DNA of 64,000 bases from Ustilaginoidea virens (GCF_000687475.1 NC_057317.1:6572501-6636500); one strand, 5' to 3'. Shown: positions 30,784 through 44,100, counted from the stretch's first letter. The notes: a model not told the origin generated them from the letters alone. Numbers and translations: made by a program.

Positions 30784-31779
30784 AGTTATAAGCCCAATTA
30801 GCGGTAAATACATAAGAAGATAATTAATATATAGACTTAACTAGCCATACTTCTATATGTAACCTAAAGATATCTTAGCCGAATATTTACCGATAATAAC
30901 AAATAAGCTAAGTCTAAAATATCTCTCCTAATCACCACATAAAAGACCGATAAACTAGTAACCGCAACCATAAGTAACTATAGGTATAACCTTAGACCGA
31001 GGGAAATGATCCGAAAGGCTACTATAATCTAGTTCCTCTATAAGGAATATTTCCCGCTCCTAACTTAGGCTATCGGCGCGGCATATAATTATAACGCCTT
31101 TAATATTTCTCCTCCACCTAGCGATACCTATAGCCTAGTAACGCCGAGCTCTTATATTATTATAAGCGGATGCTCTAATAAAGAAGAAACGCTCTTAGCT
31201 CTAAGCTTAGATAAGATTTAGGGAATAGAAGCCTACACACTCTCTAATATATCCGCATGCGATATAAATGCATTAGGATCAGAGTTTTTATATACCCCTG
31301 CATCTAAGAACCTAAACTAAAGGGTCAGCCCTTAAGTAGAAATAGGGGGAGATTGCTAAAAACCACCGCTAATTCCCTTTTTTTATTTATAACCTTCATC
31401 TAACCCACTAGATGCTCTTAGTTATTCCCATCTACCTATTAAGCGCTCTTTCCTAAAAACCCTTAGCGATTATAATAAAAGAAACATCTAGTAGACTGAA
31501 AGGGCTTTTATCTATACTAAAATTAGAAACGCTATCTTACTAGCCGAACTGGAAGCTTAAGATAGAAGACTAAATAGGTATAGCAGGCTATAGGGACCTC
31601 CTTAATCAGAATATACTAGCCTTAGAATAACTAATAGGAGAATTAAAAAAAGCCTATGCTAATAAGGTCGAACTCTAGCAAATCTATTAAGATAAGGTTG
31701 TATTAGGAATACAGAATAGGGTAGGGTTATCAGAGTCCCTTCTAGGGGCAGGGTCAGGCCAGTAGGTCGCAGGTTCGGT
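30633..31779 (+). mobile_element. Copia family D 5' LTR plus unassigned downstream sequence (copy D3)
   Basis: A family D LTR at 30633-30783 is followed by 1 kb of RIP-rich sequence with no clear domain. If it is a 5' LTR, the downstream part should be leader and gag. The translation near 30960-31330 is partly open (e.g. ISPPPSDTYSLVTPSSYI, then SNKEETLLALSLDKI) but not recognisable. Near 31480-31600 another open stretch reads FIYTKIRNAILLAELEAQDRRLN. The end is set by the start of the tandem arrays. Confidence 0.45.
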
Positions 31780-32447
31780 ACATGCAGATACGCGCAAATT
31801 TTCGCGTGCACGCAAAGTACCGCTCCACTAAAAAAAAAATTTCCTGGCTTAATTCAGACAAGTAAGGGGTAACCAGTCGCATAGAGTACCAGTATATTAA
31901 GAGGCGCGCAAATTTTTGCGTGTATGCAAAGTACTACTCTACAATTGAGGGGCAATTGGTTGCTCTGCTCTAAGTGGCAACTATTCGCATAAAGTACTTA
32001 TATATAGAAAGCCACGCAAAATTCGCGTGCATATAAAGTACTACTCTACAAATGAGGGGCAACCGTTCGTATAAAGTACTAGTATATATAGAGCTACGCA
32101 AAATTCGCATATATATAAAGTACCACTCTATAAATGAGGGGCAACCATTTGCCTAGGCAACTATTTACCTAAAAAACTATTTACCTAGGCAACTATTTCA
32201 CTAGGTAACTATTTGCCTAGGCAACTATTGGTATATATAAAGGCATGCAAATTTTCGCGTGTATATAAAGTACCGCTCTATAATTAAGGGGCAACCATTT
32301 CCCTAGGCAAATACTTATAGAGGCACGCAAAATCTATATATATATAAAGTACCGCTCTTTAAGTGACTATTTGACTAAAGTATTACTATATACTATGCAC
32401 TATTAAACTCGCGTGCACGTAAAGTATCCGACTATCGTTATTTTTTT
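31780..32447. repeat. Degenerate short tandem repeats (CGCAAATTTTCGCGTGCACGCAAAGTA type)
   Basis: Recurrent modules GCGCAAATTTTCGCGTG, CATATAAAGTACCGCTCTA and AAGGGGCAACCATTTGC in variable spacing, leading into the regular 237-bp array. No coding signal. Confidence 0.7.
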
Positions 32448-33600
32448 AAGCTAAATCTAGAAAATCATCTGGCGATAGGGGTGTTATACCTATGTACCTA
32501 CTAAATATTAAATCGACTTAGTATATACTTATATGCGCTAAATTTCGCGTGCATATAAAGTACCGCTCTATAATAAGGGGCAACTATTTGCTCCCTAAGG
32601 CAACCAGTTAAGTAAAGTATCACTATATACTATGCACTATTAAACTCGTATGCACGTAAAGTATCTAACTATTATTGTTTTTTTAAGCCAAATCTAGAAA
32701 ATCATCTAGCGATAGGGGTATTATACCTATATACCTACTAAATATTAAATCGACTTAGTATATACTTATATACGCTAAATTTCGCATGCATATAAAGTAC
32801 CGCTTTATAATAAGGGGCAATTATTTGCTCCCTAGGGCAACTAATTGAGTAAAGTATTACTATATACTATATACTATTAAACTCGCGTATATATAAAGTA
32901 TCCGACTGTTGTTATTTTTTTAAGCTAAATCTAGAAAATCCTCTGGCGATAGGGGTGTTATACCTATATACCTACTAAATATTAAATCGACTCAGTATAT
33001 GCTTATATACGCTAAATTTTGTATATATATAAAGTACCGCTTTATAATAAGGGGTAACTATTTGCTCCCTAGGGCAACTAGTTGAGTAAAGTATTACTAT
33101 ATACTATATACTATTAAACTCGCGTGTATATAAAGTATCCGACTATCATTATTTTTTTAAGCTAAATCTAGAAAATCCTCTAGCGATAGGGGTGTTATAC
33201 CTATATACCTACCAAATATTAAATCGACTCAGTATATGCTTATATACGCTAAATTTCGCGTGCATATAAAGTACCGCTCTACAATAAGGGGCAACCATTT
33301 GCTCCTTAGGGCAACTAGTTAAGTAAAATATTATTATATACTATGCACTATTAAACTCGCGTGTACGTAAAGTATCCGATTATTATTGTTTTTTTAAGCT
33401 AAATCTAGAAAATCCTCTAGCGATAGGGGTATTATACCTATGTACCTACTAAATATTAAATCGACTTAATATATGCTCGTATACGCTAAATTTCGCGTGC
33501 ATATAAAGTACCGCTCTATAAGTAAAGGGCAAACATTTGACTAAAGTATTACTATATATTATGCACTATAAAATTCGCGTGTATGTAAAGTATCCTAAAG
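32448..33600. repeat. 237-bp tandem repeat array, five units
   Basis: The marker AAGCTAAATCTAGAAAATC begins at 32448, 32685, 32922, 33159 and 33396: four successive spacings of exactly 237 bp. Units contain a TTCGCGTGCATATAAAGTACCGC block, a variable purine/pyrimidine part and TATACCTATATACCTACTAAATATT. Unit differences are mostly transitions. The constant spacing indicates true satellite amplification. Confidence 0.93.
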
Positions 33601-34029
33601 GCGCGCAAGTAATATATATAATTACTTTACTATAAAGGCTAGCAGGGGATTCGGCAAAAGGCGCGCAAGCAATATACGTGACCTTACTCTAAAGGCATAT
33701 AGTGTATACAGTAAAAAGCGCGCAAGCAATATACGTGACCTCACTCTAAAGGCATACAGGGCATATAGCAAAAGGCGCGCAAGTAATACACGTGACCTTA
33801 CTCTAAAGGCATGCAGTGCATATAGCAAAAGGCGCGCAAGCAATATACGTGACCTTACTCTAAAGGCATGCAGTGCATATAGCAAAAGGCGCGTAAGTAA
33901 TATATATAACCTCACTCTAAAGGCATATAGGGCATATAGCAAAAGGCGCGCAAGTAATACACGTGACCTTACTCTAAACACAGGCAGACGCGCTATTAGT
34001 ATATATAATATTACCCTAAAGGCGTGCAT
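33601..34029. repeat. 57-bp tandem repeat array, seven units
   Basis: GCGCGCAAG markers at 33601, 33661, 33718, 33775, 33832, 33889 (as GCGCGT) and 33946, i.e. 57-bp spacing after the first. Because 57 is divisible by three, a minus-strand frame stays open for 135 codons (repeating YALHAFRVRSRILLARLLL); I regard this as a by-product of the period. Confidence 0.9.
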
Positions 34030-34317
34030 ATCAAATAAACTACTTTAGACCTGCAGGTCCCAACTATACTATTGATTTAGTAGAAGTAAGATATATCTTC
34101 TTTATTCGTTTATTATTTCCCTTTATATACGCACCCTATATTATAATAGGTACCCTTTAATTCCTAATACTAGTACTACCACTCTATAGTATATAGCGCT
34201 TTATATATATATCGTACTACTATATATTACCTTGCATATTTATCTCTTCGGACCTGCAGGTCCTAGTAAGGCTTATATACCTACCTCTTTAGACCTATAG
34301 GTCCTAGTAAGGCTTAT
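34030..34317. repeat. AT-rich spacer and palindromic satellite, left part
   Basis: Contains GACCTGCAGGTC near 34050, 34250 and GACCTATAGGTC near 34292, with AGTAAGGCTTATATACCTACCTCTTT between. It ends with cttat (34313-34317), the target duplication of the family A copia element. The satellite resumes at 40136. Confidence 0.8.
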
Positions 34318-34513
34318 TGTCAGAATGCACAGGGAAAATGCGATAATGCTTGATTGAAGGAACCAAGTCCTCTCCAAGAGACTTGTGTTCCCAGCTATTT
34401 ATAGTGGGATAGGGGGTACCCCTAAGGGCTTACTGATCCAGGGAGAACTCGGCATATCCGACCTCGGACATAACCGATATCCACATTACAGACAAGCCAA
34501 TTTCCCTCTAATA
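34318..34513 (-). repeat. 3' LTR of family A copia (196 bp)
   Basis: TGTCAGAATGCACAGGG ... CCTCTAATA; same length as 39940-40135, with transition differences (e.g. CTAATA versus CCAACA at the end). Confidence 0.93.
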
Positions 34514-34789
34514 CACCCCCTCAGGATGTGCTTTCTCTAGGATATCCTGCCATATAGCTAAACTCAGTGTAAAGCAAGATAACAAGTAGAAATATCAATC
34601 CACTTAAAACAGTTATGCGCAAAATATAACGGTGCCCTTATTAAATAGGCTACCTGTTTAGGGGTAAATTCGCCTAATAGCATATATACAGTGTAAGAAA
34701 ACAACAACAAACCGTAGATTCCAATTTTTCATAGGAAATAAGTGCAGCTATTGAAAAGCCCCTTTTAATCTGATTTTTCAGGGCGTCTT

Positions 34790-37700
34790 TTAATCCTTGT
34801 GAGGTTCTTCCTTACCACTAAAAACAATATCGTGAGACTGCGGTCCAGTATTATAGGATCCCTTCAAAATAACGAGCCTAAGCTGCCGGCGGAAGATTTC
34901 AAATTTCTGGCCTATCAGGGGCTTTATGAAACCGTCAGCAACTATATTGCCCGTTGGAACCTATATAATATCGATTGTTCCTTTTTGAACCTCCTAGCGC
35001 AGCCAATAATAATGAATATCTATATAATGAAGCCGTATTACGAGCTTGAAGAATTCCTCCTTTAATAGGCGAATAGTCTAGATGTTATCGCATTGAATTA
35101 TAGGGATATCGGCATACAATTAGAGCCCAACTTCCTTGCATAATCTCTTAAAGGCAATAACCTCCTTTGCCGTATAAGATATTATAAGAAGCTCTGCCTC
35201 TATTGACGATATTATAATAATATCCTATTGACCCGATTTATATATAATCGGGCCACTAAAGAGCTTAATTATATAGCCCTAACTGCTTTATTGCGTTGTG
35301 ATATTATTAGTATAGGAAGCATCAGAAAATGCCTCTATTTCTGCTATATTAGCCCGGAATTCTATCGCGGTATTCTTCTACATATAGCTATAGTCGAGTG
35401 CCTTCCTTACGGCTTATAAATAGTCTAGACCCGGATTTTAAAGGAATCTTAATAGCTATGATCTAATATAGCCTAGTTCAGGCCTTATAATTATGATCGG
35501 ATATACCAACGAGCCTACTATTGATTGGTATCGCTTTATATTGTATGGTTTAGCTATCCCATCGAATGCCTTAAGTCTTACAGCGTGTAGCGGGTGCTCT
35601 AGAAGGCGGTCCTTAGTATCGTCAAACGCGGTAAGGTTATATTTTATTGCCAGCTTATCGAAGTAAGCCCTCTATATAAGCCACAACTTTCCGGCCGTAC
35701 GGTTACGAATAACCTTAATTGCTAGGAACCACCATAGCTCGCCGAGATCCTTAATCTTAAATGCCGCTATTAATACCGTATAGAATGATTCGAATGCCTT
35801 TATCCGTAACTTATAATAAAGCATGACTAGGTTATTAACGTAGAAGAACATAATAAGGAAGCTATTAATAAAGACATAGGGGTCCTCGCAGACCTATTTA
35901 AAGCCTTATTGCAATAAGAATCATAATAACTCTTTAAACCATAATAGCAGAAACCTTTGAAGCCTGTATAGGGCTCGCAATAACCTAATGAATGTGAAAC
36001 TATCGTAGAATCCGTTGGGTTGTTTGCAATAGATGGTCTCATCAAGTAGTATATTAAGAAAGGCCGTAACGAAGTCATATTGGTGCGTTTCTAGGTCAAA
36101 GAAGCATATTAACGCTATAAGAAGCCGAAATATACATGCCGCAAGTGCCGCTGCCTAGGTATCATGAAGATTATAGGGTTATTAATCACTACGAATGCAT
36201 AATCGTGCCTTATAACCGGTAAAGTACCTATCTTAGTCCTATTTATAGGCAAATACCCACTTTAGGTCTAATAGCTTGATCTAAAGGTCGATAGATGAAT
36301 CATTTCGTTAAATAATATACTTAATCTCTCCGTTCGTAACCTTCGAATATTCTTCTTTCGCGGCGGCGATAAATTCCTTACGCTTAGGATGCTTTTTAAG
36401 CTCCCTCTATATCGCCGGCTCTTTAGGCATATTCGTAATATATAGTGCCTCTATTATAGCTAAAGGCTTCGCGATAAAAGCTGCGAATATATTATAAGTA
36501 TTTCCTTTAAGCTTCACAAAGAATATATTATTAAAGGGAGTAATCGGCTTAAGTTTATTGTTAGGCTTAGGCGAAAATAGCGGGGACGGTAGTATCGCTT
36601 AAGCGATAGCTTCTTCGGGGTAATCTATGACCTTAAGATTAATTTCCATTGGTTGAGGGGCATCATTAGTAGCTTCATTTTATGCCTCTAGTGCCTATTT
36701 AATAATAGGATCGTTAGTAAAGATATTTTCAATCGAATTCCCGGATAATATAAGTTTAAAGTCGTTAACAATAGGTGTTTTTTTAATATTACTAATAAGG
36801 CTATTTAGGGCCTCTTTCTATTATTCAGAAATCGGTAAATAGCGTTCATCTTAATAAAAAACGGTCTTATCGAATATAACGTAGCTAAAATTAAACCAAT
36901 AGCTTCTTTTCAACGAAGGCACCTAAATTAGGTACTAAGTGGTCGAGATGTAGCCTGCTAAATACCTAATATAAGCTCTTTGATTGAGCTTCGGACTTTT
37001 CTGCAATATCCTATCGCGAGTTATCACGAAAGCCTTACATCCGTAGGCATAGAGGTGGTAAATTTATAGACGAATATCTACCGGTAGGTATTTCCAGGCG
37101 GGCTTATTATTATAGAGCTAAAGTTGAAGCATTTAAAGAGGTGATTTCTAGTTATCGTAAGGTCTTTCTAACTTCCTAGGGCTTCGATTTAGCAAATATA
37201 CCGCTACTTCGGCTGTAATAGGCTATAACTCCTTAGGAAAGCCTGCTTATATATTAAGAAGGGCTATCTTCATCTTTAACATCCCCCCAAAACGTTCAGT
37301 ATAACCGTTCTGATATTAGTAACTAAGGCTTGAATTTCGAATCACGATGCCTTTCTATTTAGCTTCTTCCCGACTATTACTAGTCTAAAGCGCCGTTTCG
37401 TTATTAGAGATAACCATCGCGATCGCTATATCGTATAGGCATAAAACTCAATTCTTAAAGATTAGCCAGTATCTAGGTAGGTCAGTCTTTCTAGGTATCG
37501 TAAAAATATACTTTATTCCCGTGAATCGGCAGGTAAATAATACTATATATTTATCACTATTGAAAGTAGTAGCTTATAGAAATAGATCGAAAGAGACTAC
37601 TTTAAAGGGTTCTTAAGGCATTAAGAGCTTATAAGATGACCATAATATCTGCTTTACGATTTTCACGCTACTATAAACCTCATAATTTGAAGCTTCTTTT

Positions 37701-39628
37701 TCCTCAGGTATCTGCAATATATCCTTAAAGATATAATCTATCGAATCCCGACCCAGGTGCCTAAAACGTGTGTGCTAGATAGCATAAGGCGTTTTTATCG
37801 AAGTTTTAGGCTAGCGGCTATCTCCTTAAGCCAAATAGGCTTTATTAATAATTAAGGCTTTATTTTAAGCCCTTATAATAAATTCATCTATAGGTATATC
37901 GTTTCCGCCACTTTAGTAGAGGATGTAGGGCCTTTCTTCTACCTAAAAAACTTAAAAGATAACTTCTTATTGACTATTTTTCCGTAGGTAAATCTCGTCG
38001 ACTTTATTATTCTAAAATAATCCTTTATTTCTTATCTTTTTTATAGCGAGAAGATTCGCTACGATCGTCGGATTATATAGAATATTAGTAAAAGTAATAG
38101 CCCTTCTATCCTGTAATACAATTCGAATAAAGCCAATACTAAAAACTTTTGAAACACTATTATAAGCATTACGAACGAGGTGCTTGTCGATATTATAGTC
38201 GATATTAGTAAACCACTTTATATCGTTAAAAACGTATATTGAAGCGCTACTATCGAGCATAATACGAGACTTCAAAAGGCCTAAATTATCTAGGTAAGTT
38301 CCTATAGAAAGAACAGATATCGTAAATACCTTATCTTCCTTTTCTTTCTCTATTAATCTATCTTCTTCCTTATTGTTATTGTCGTTACTTTTGTTTTTGC
38401 CTTTGCCCTTATGTTTATTTTGAAAGGCCTTGAATGCATTTTATACCTCTTTAGATTCCTTTTTTATCTTTTTATATACGGCTTCTTAGCTTTTCTTACT
38501 AATCTTGTTTTTTAAATAGTTTAGAGCCATCGATAGAGTCAATATCCAATAATTCTTATAATAAGGCCCCTTTACTATATAGGGCTTGCTATAGTATTTA
38601 CAGGTCTTTTTCTCTGCCGAAGATAAAGCCGAAGTATCGCTAGAAGCGGCTTATAACGAAGGTTTAGTATCGTTAGTCATAAATGCTATATAACCACTAT
38701 TAACCTTCCCCTTCTCTTTTAGCTCCTATTTCTGCCAAATATATTTAATAGTCGTTAGAAAATCGAGATATTTATTCCGTTCTTATGCTTTTACTATTCG
38801 ATTAAGGATTTTTTCTTTAAAGGCAGGATACTTTTAATAAAGAGTTTCTGCTAGCTATTTAGTAGGCGTATTCCTATTGATAAGGATCGAGTCTATTCGC
38901 ACTAATCGCTTATATAATATAGAGATTTCATTAAACTATTCCTCTATATTACATCTTCTGAGGTTATATTATATAGCCTGCTTGAATTTTTCTTTAAGGT
39001 ATTCCCAGATAATAAGCTGAACCGGTCGCATACGTTCTATTAGGCGTTAAATTTTTCCTTAAATGTTCCGATCGCCTGCTACTAATATCTTATAGCTAGG
39101 GCTTAGTATTAATTTAAACTACGCCGTATATACTCGAAGATTTCGATTAAATATCATATAACGGTCGTTCTAAAAGTTATACTAAATGTTGGCTTATTTC
39201 ATCCATTCTGCAGTACTAATACCACTAGGGCGTTATATCGGCTTAAAGTAGTGGTTTTCTTCAACATTCTCGACTTGCTGCGGCCGGATTGTTCTTATTC
39301 TCACTATTAGTACTGCCGATAATGCCCTAGCTGCTAATGCAGTTCTGGTATTTACAGAAGGGGCACGATCTGTAGCTTCTGTTGATGAATCTGCTGTTGC
39401 TGCAGATGTTAGTATTGATGCTAATGCCTGCGTAGAATAGATAGGTTCATCTAATTCCTATGCCGGCAGAAGGGGTATATTCAGCATTTCTGAGCCCTCA
39501 GGATCAACAAATATCTAAATATTATCATCTAAAGCACGCTTTTAAATGTAATCATACTAGATATCCCAGTCATATCGGGATATCAGCTTGACTGCTGGTT
39601 TAGAGCTATTATTAGTAATAGTACCCAT
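34790..39628 (-). pseudogene. Copia family A gag-pol polyprotein, 1612 codons with RIP stops
   Basis: Minus-strand frame from ATG at 39628 (MGTITNNSSKPAVKLISRY) to TAA at 34792-34790, exactly 1,613 triplets, with all checked domains in the same frame. Gag: residues 1 to about 450, lysine-rich near the end (KHKGKGKNKSNDN). Protease: ILDSSAS at about residue 459, where family members have D(S/T)GA. Pre-integrase HTRFRHLGRDSID near residue 630. Integrase ends near GYTERFGGML (about 775). RT has YDFVTAFLNILLDE and a polymerase box changed to FYVNNLVM (about residue 1263; YVDD expected). The C-terminus is NIVADGFIKPLIGQKFE. Dozens of TAG/TAA codons and lost Asp residues make it inactive. Confidence 0.88.
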
Positions 39629-39939
39629 TTTCGCTAATAACGATATTTAGGGCACGAATTAGTCTAACGAAAATGGCGGTTAAGTTGTCGATTTGTTAAA
39701 TCAAAGGAAATATCGCGACTTTCCGTAATAGCCTCCTTTTTGATTGATGAGGCCACATGAGTATATTAGCAATAAGGCTTTTAATGGATTCAATAGGGAA
39801 CCCGGAGCTTGCTCAAATAAGATCCGGAAAATAGTGGCTTTTACAGCAAAATAAAGATAACAGTTGATCTTAAGGCTGGGCCACAAGGTAAGGGATAAAA
39901 ATAAGGTTTTTTATTGTGATATTTACGCAATTGCTACCA

Positions 39940-40135
39940 TGTCAGAATGCACAGGGAAAATGCGATAATGCTTGATTGAAGGAACCAAGTCCTCTCCAAG
40001 AGACTTATATTCCTAGCTATTTATAGTGGGATAGGGGGTACCCCTAAGGGCTTACTAATCCAGGGAGAACTCGGCATATCCGACTTCGGACATGACCGAT
40101 ATCCACATTACAGACAAGCCAATTTCCCTCCAACA
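39940..40135 (-). repeat. 5' LTR of family A copia (196 bp)
   Basis: TGTCAGAATGCACAGGG ... CCTCCAACA, followed by cttat at 40136-40140. Confidence 0.93.
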
Positions 40136-40266
40136 CTTATATACCTACCTCTTTGGACCTATAGGTCCTAGTAAGGCTTGCATACTTATTTATTTGGACC
40201 TATAGGTCCTAATAGGCTTCTATCTATACTAGGCGAAGCGGTAATAAAGAGGAAAAAGGCAGATAG
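40136..40266. repeat. Palindromic satellite, right part
   Basis: GGACCTATAGGTCC at about 40158-40171 and 40196-40209, spaced like the arrays at 34240-34317 and 48305-48545. It ends in AGGCGAAGCGG...GGCAGATAG, the insertion site of element C1. Confidence 0.85.
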
Positions 40267-40618
40267 TGTCGGAATCGCTGTCGCAAGGTGCCCAATTGGG
40301 CACCAATTGGGCACATTGCGACGGATGTGCCGCGCACACCCGATGCGCACGATGTGGCTACTTTGGCCCCTTTTGCCCCTTTACCCCTGAGCCTGGTAGG
40401 GCACGCGGGCAGCCCGGCCCGACTGCGCCGATGTACGTGATAACGGCACGCACAAAAAGGCTATATCGTGTAATTACTCTTTTGCTTCCTTTCTTTCCTC
40501 TTAGTTAATCAGTTATAATCAAAGAAGTAATCATACCTTTGACCGGTGACCTTACGGTACTTAATACCACGCGCGCAACCCTACGTACAATTGGGTACCC
40601 CTTGATGTAACACCAATA
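40267..40618 (+). repeat. 5' LTR of C1 (352 bp)
   Basis: TGTCGGAATCGCTGTCGCAA ... GTAACACCAATA. Contains the 18-bp palindrome GGTGCCCAATTGGGCACC. Confidence 0.93.
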
Positions 40619-40625
40619 CTGATCA

Positions 40626-40647
40626 GTAAAGTTGAAGTTCACTTCAC
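40626..40647 (+). other. Stem-loop directly downstream of the C1 5' LTR
   Basis: GTAAAGT-TGAAGTTC-ACTTCAC, one mismatch relative to the perfect stem of copy C3 (62790-62811). It occupies the place where a primer-binding site is expected. Confidence 0.55.
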
Positions 40648-41192
40648 AGATTAGCTAGGAACAGCAAGAAGAGACGATTTAAATAGGTCGTACTAATAAG
40701 GAACGTGATTTAGCCTATTCCGAAGAACGGCTATAGATATTACGAACTAAGGGATAAATTGATTGTGTCTAACCTTCCCTACTCGTCTATCACGAGGAAC
40801 AACCGCCAATATCATACTAATTGATGGTATCAGTCAGTAACGATCGCTAAATATTACGATATCTTTGGTTGTGCTAGGACATACGTAGCGCCAAAGATCT
40901 ATCGTGATACTATTAGTAGGTATAAACGCAAGTTCTTACGTAAGCGACTTAGAACCTTAACGGTAAAGGACCTATTTGCCGATATATAGTTAAATAAGCA
41001 ATCGGAATGCCTATAATATCCTGCCCGACTATTGCTTCCTTCCTTCTTTTCTTCCTTTACTAATTATAACCTTCTTTTCATTAATTACTTCCTTCTTTCC
41101 TCTACCAATTACTACTTTCCTTCATCAGTTATTTCCTTATAATACCTACACCTCGCTCTCTATTATACACGCCTACCCCTATTAATATCACG

Positions 41193-44100
41193 ATGGATGT
41201 ATTACTACCCGAAAAGCTTAGGTCTCACGCCAAGGTCATCATAGAGGACTGGGCCGATATAATGGAACAAATTGACCCTACTAATATTACGGATGAATAG
41301 TTATATAATTGGATCGCCTACCTCATTAATAACTACGCAATAGGTGATGAGAAGGATGATAATCTATGGGAATAATTCTGTGAAGATTGTGATAAATAGA
41401 CCGAGGAGCTATTTAGCTGTATCAATAAACGGCTCCTATGGGAATTCCGAATAATACTATGGGAATGAGGGGTATACGTTAGAAGCATAGGGTCATTAAT
41501 AGTCAAGACCCTTACCTACTGCCTCTAACAAGAGAATATGCCTAAATGGCCTTAAAAAGAAATAGATCTCTAATTTGCACGTAAGACCTTCATCTCTCGG
41601 TTAAACCCAGATAGGGAATAATTAGTCCCTACTGCTTATACCGAATGGGAGATGCAAATGAACTAGAATGCCCCCTCTATTATAAGCTCGAGGAATTCAC
41701 TCCCTGCTATAATTGTTCGAATACCTTTATAGATACCCTTATGGATGCCCTTATGGATACCCTCGCGATTGCCGTTATAAACACCCTCGCGATTACCCTT
41801 GCGAAGACCTTTATAAGCCCCTTCGACCCCTAGGGACTTTGCAATACCAATGGCATAATAACCCCTTATCCCTTTATCTACGTTAAAGAAAGCCCCTATT
41901 CCTACTAATACCGAAGAAGAAAGGGGCCGGCCGCTATAATAGAAAGGGAAAGCGCCTATTTATAGGCCGCTATTTGAGACAGGGGAAAGCTCCCGATAAT
42001 AGCAATATTTAACGGACGATGACTATAGCCCGACCGACTAAATACTTCATCCTAGGGGTTATACCCCTAGCTAGGCTAGCCGAGGCGGCTATCCTAATGC
42101 CCCTTAGAATCATAGTATGCCTATAAGAGCCAGAAGTCAGGTTATACGCCCCGATGATATGCTTCCCTCAATAGAGGGACCCGATAGTGACACGCTCAAA
42201 GTCACTAATATCAATATTCCCTAATATACCGCTACCAGCGGCACTAGGCAAGCCCCTAATATTGATAAAACAGCTGCCCCTGATGCCAGATATCACGAAT
42301 CATGGTATCGTAGCCACAACCCATAGGCCCGGATGCCTCAACCACAGGCTTAAATGCCTCAACCACCGGCTCTAATGCCTCACCCGATAATGCTAAAGAT
42401 AGGCATAGTATCGGACCCCTCTTGGCACTATCGGCCTACCTAGGCCGATAAACGGACCGTCCTGACAGGAGGACCGGTAAACCTAGACCGACCCGGGTTA
42501 TAGGATAACCCAGCTAGAGATCCCGCTAGCCTACTATAAGGCTTCCGATAAGCCGTTCTGGAATACCCTCTGGAATACTACTAAGAAGATCATACCTAAA
42601 GAGCCTATATAGAGGCCAGGTTTGATGATGTTTCGAAGAAGATATCTGACCTCTTACGCAGCTATTATACAGAGGATAGATATAGTGGCAAAATAGATGA
42701 CTTCTTTATACTAAAGGTAGTATCCTTTAAGAGTAAATGCCGCCTTCTAGGATTGCCCGATTATATACTTACAAGAGCCTTTTAAATTATGCTAATTGGC
42801 GATGCTAAGACGTATTACTTTGATAATATCGAACGCATTTGTAATACCCTCACTTTTGATGATATAGTCCGCAAAGTCAAGAGCCATTTCGAAAATGAGA
42901 GCATAAAGCAATTCTATTTGCACTATTGGAATAGAATAACGCTCTAATCAACTATCGCGAAACATCCTGATAAATTAAAGTTAGAATGCCTCAATATCCT
43001 ACTAGAGGAACTTTAGCGCCTATATTATGGTCTTTTTCCCCCCTTTATAGCTGATATAGAGCTTCATCGGTAAGTGCTTAACGCTATAAGGGATACCCCT
43101 GAGTATAGCCAGGCTATATATCGCTATGCCTCTACATTCGAAGGCCTCGCCGCTAACCTATAACAATCCCTTTTTATCTATAAGACTACCTATATGACTC
43201 AACAGCATCAATTCCTTTAACAACAACAGCAGCCTTAGCAACATTAGGATATTAAAGATGCTAATATTAATAATAATATGGTATTATTTATAGATCGTAA
43301 ATACGGTCAATCCTATAACTGGTATCAACGCCCCTAATAATACGGACCCCCTTAACGCCGCTTTGAATAATAGAATTGCGCACTTCTAGCTAGGCCCTAT
43401 TAAAGACGTTGCTTCGTTTGCAATAAATCAGGATATTAGTTATCTAACTATACTGCCTAAGAACAATAAGAATTAAAGGCATAATGGCTGAAGAACCGTT
43501 CCAACTATACCGCCCCTAATGATAAGAAATTCCGCGTTTTCCTATAGGAATACGAAGGGACCGCTAACCAAGCCCTTAAAGATGCCAACTTTAATGATAT
43601 TATTGAAGATATTAAAGTCATGATGGCAGGGGTTATACATTAGGATACAGAGGACGCTATCGCACTATAATTTACAGCCACTCAGTATTTCTTAGCCCCT
43701 ATGCAAATAGAACCGTTACCTTCTTCATCTATTAAGATGTTGTAAGCCCTACAGGATAAATCGTGCCGATATACCTTCCTATAGATTAACCCTTTCTGAA
43801 TGCCCTCACCAGACCGTAATTCTGCCTTCCTAGAAGAAGAACGGTATAGTGACCATACCTTCCGCAGAATCCTACCGGATACTAGCGCCTCCAGCCTATC
43901 AATAGTAGGCCTAGGTCAGGTAAAGGCCCTAATGCGATTGATGAAGTCCCTAATTATCGAGACGACTGACAAAAAGCATACGGTAAACTTTAGCGTAGGC
44001 TCTGCCATATCTTCCGGCATACTAAATGTCCCCACGATATTTAGGAATATCCCCTTCCACGTCCTTAATAGCAGCACCCCCTTCCTTTATTCTATTACGG

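Larger units (their letters stand above)
34318..40135 (-). mobile_element. Complete copia element, family A (5.8 kb), RIP-inactivated
   Basis: Two 196-bp LTRs (34318-34513 and 39940-40135) with 5-bp target duplication cttat (34313-34317 and 40136-40140). Transcription runs on the minus strand; on that strand the LTR contains CTATAAATAG. Just inside the 5' LTR the minus strand reads TGGTAGCAATTGCG, a plausible primer-binding site by its TGGTAGC start. Next to the other LTR lies a GAGGGGGTG purine tract. One gag-pol frame fills the interior. The element sits within a satellite, splitting it. Confidence 0.94.

Noticed and set aside
32448..33600. Possible CRISPR-like array because of regular spacing
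   Set aside because: The entire 237-bp unit is repeated, with no unique spacers, and the context is a fungal repeat region.
33622..34029. 135-codon minus-strand ORF of Arg/Leu repeats
   Set aside because: It exists only because the 57-bp satellite period is a multiple of three; no start region, no flanking gene structure.
34799..35065. 88-codon plus-strand ORF (PAEDFKFLAYQGLYETVSN)
   Set aside because: Antisense of the copia family A RNase H end; the minus strand carries the real DGFIKPLIGQKFE motif. The same applies to 12684-12953 in copy B1.
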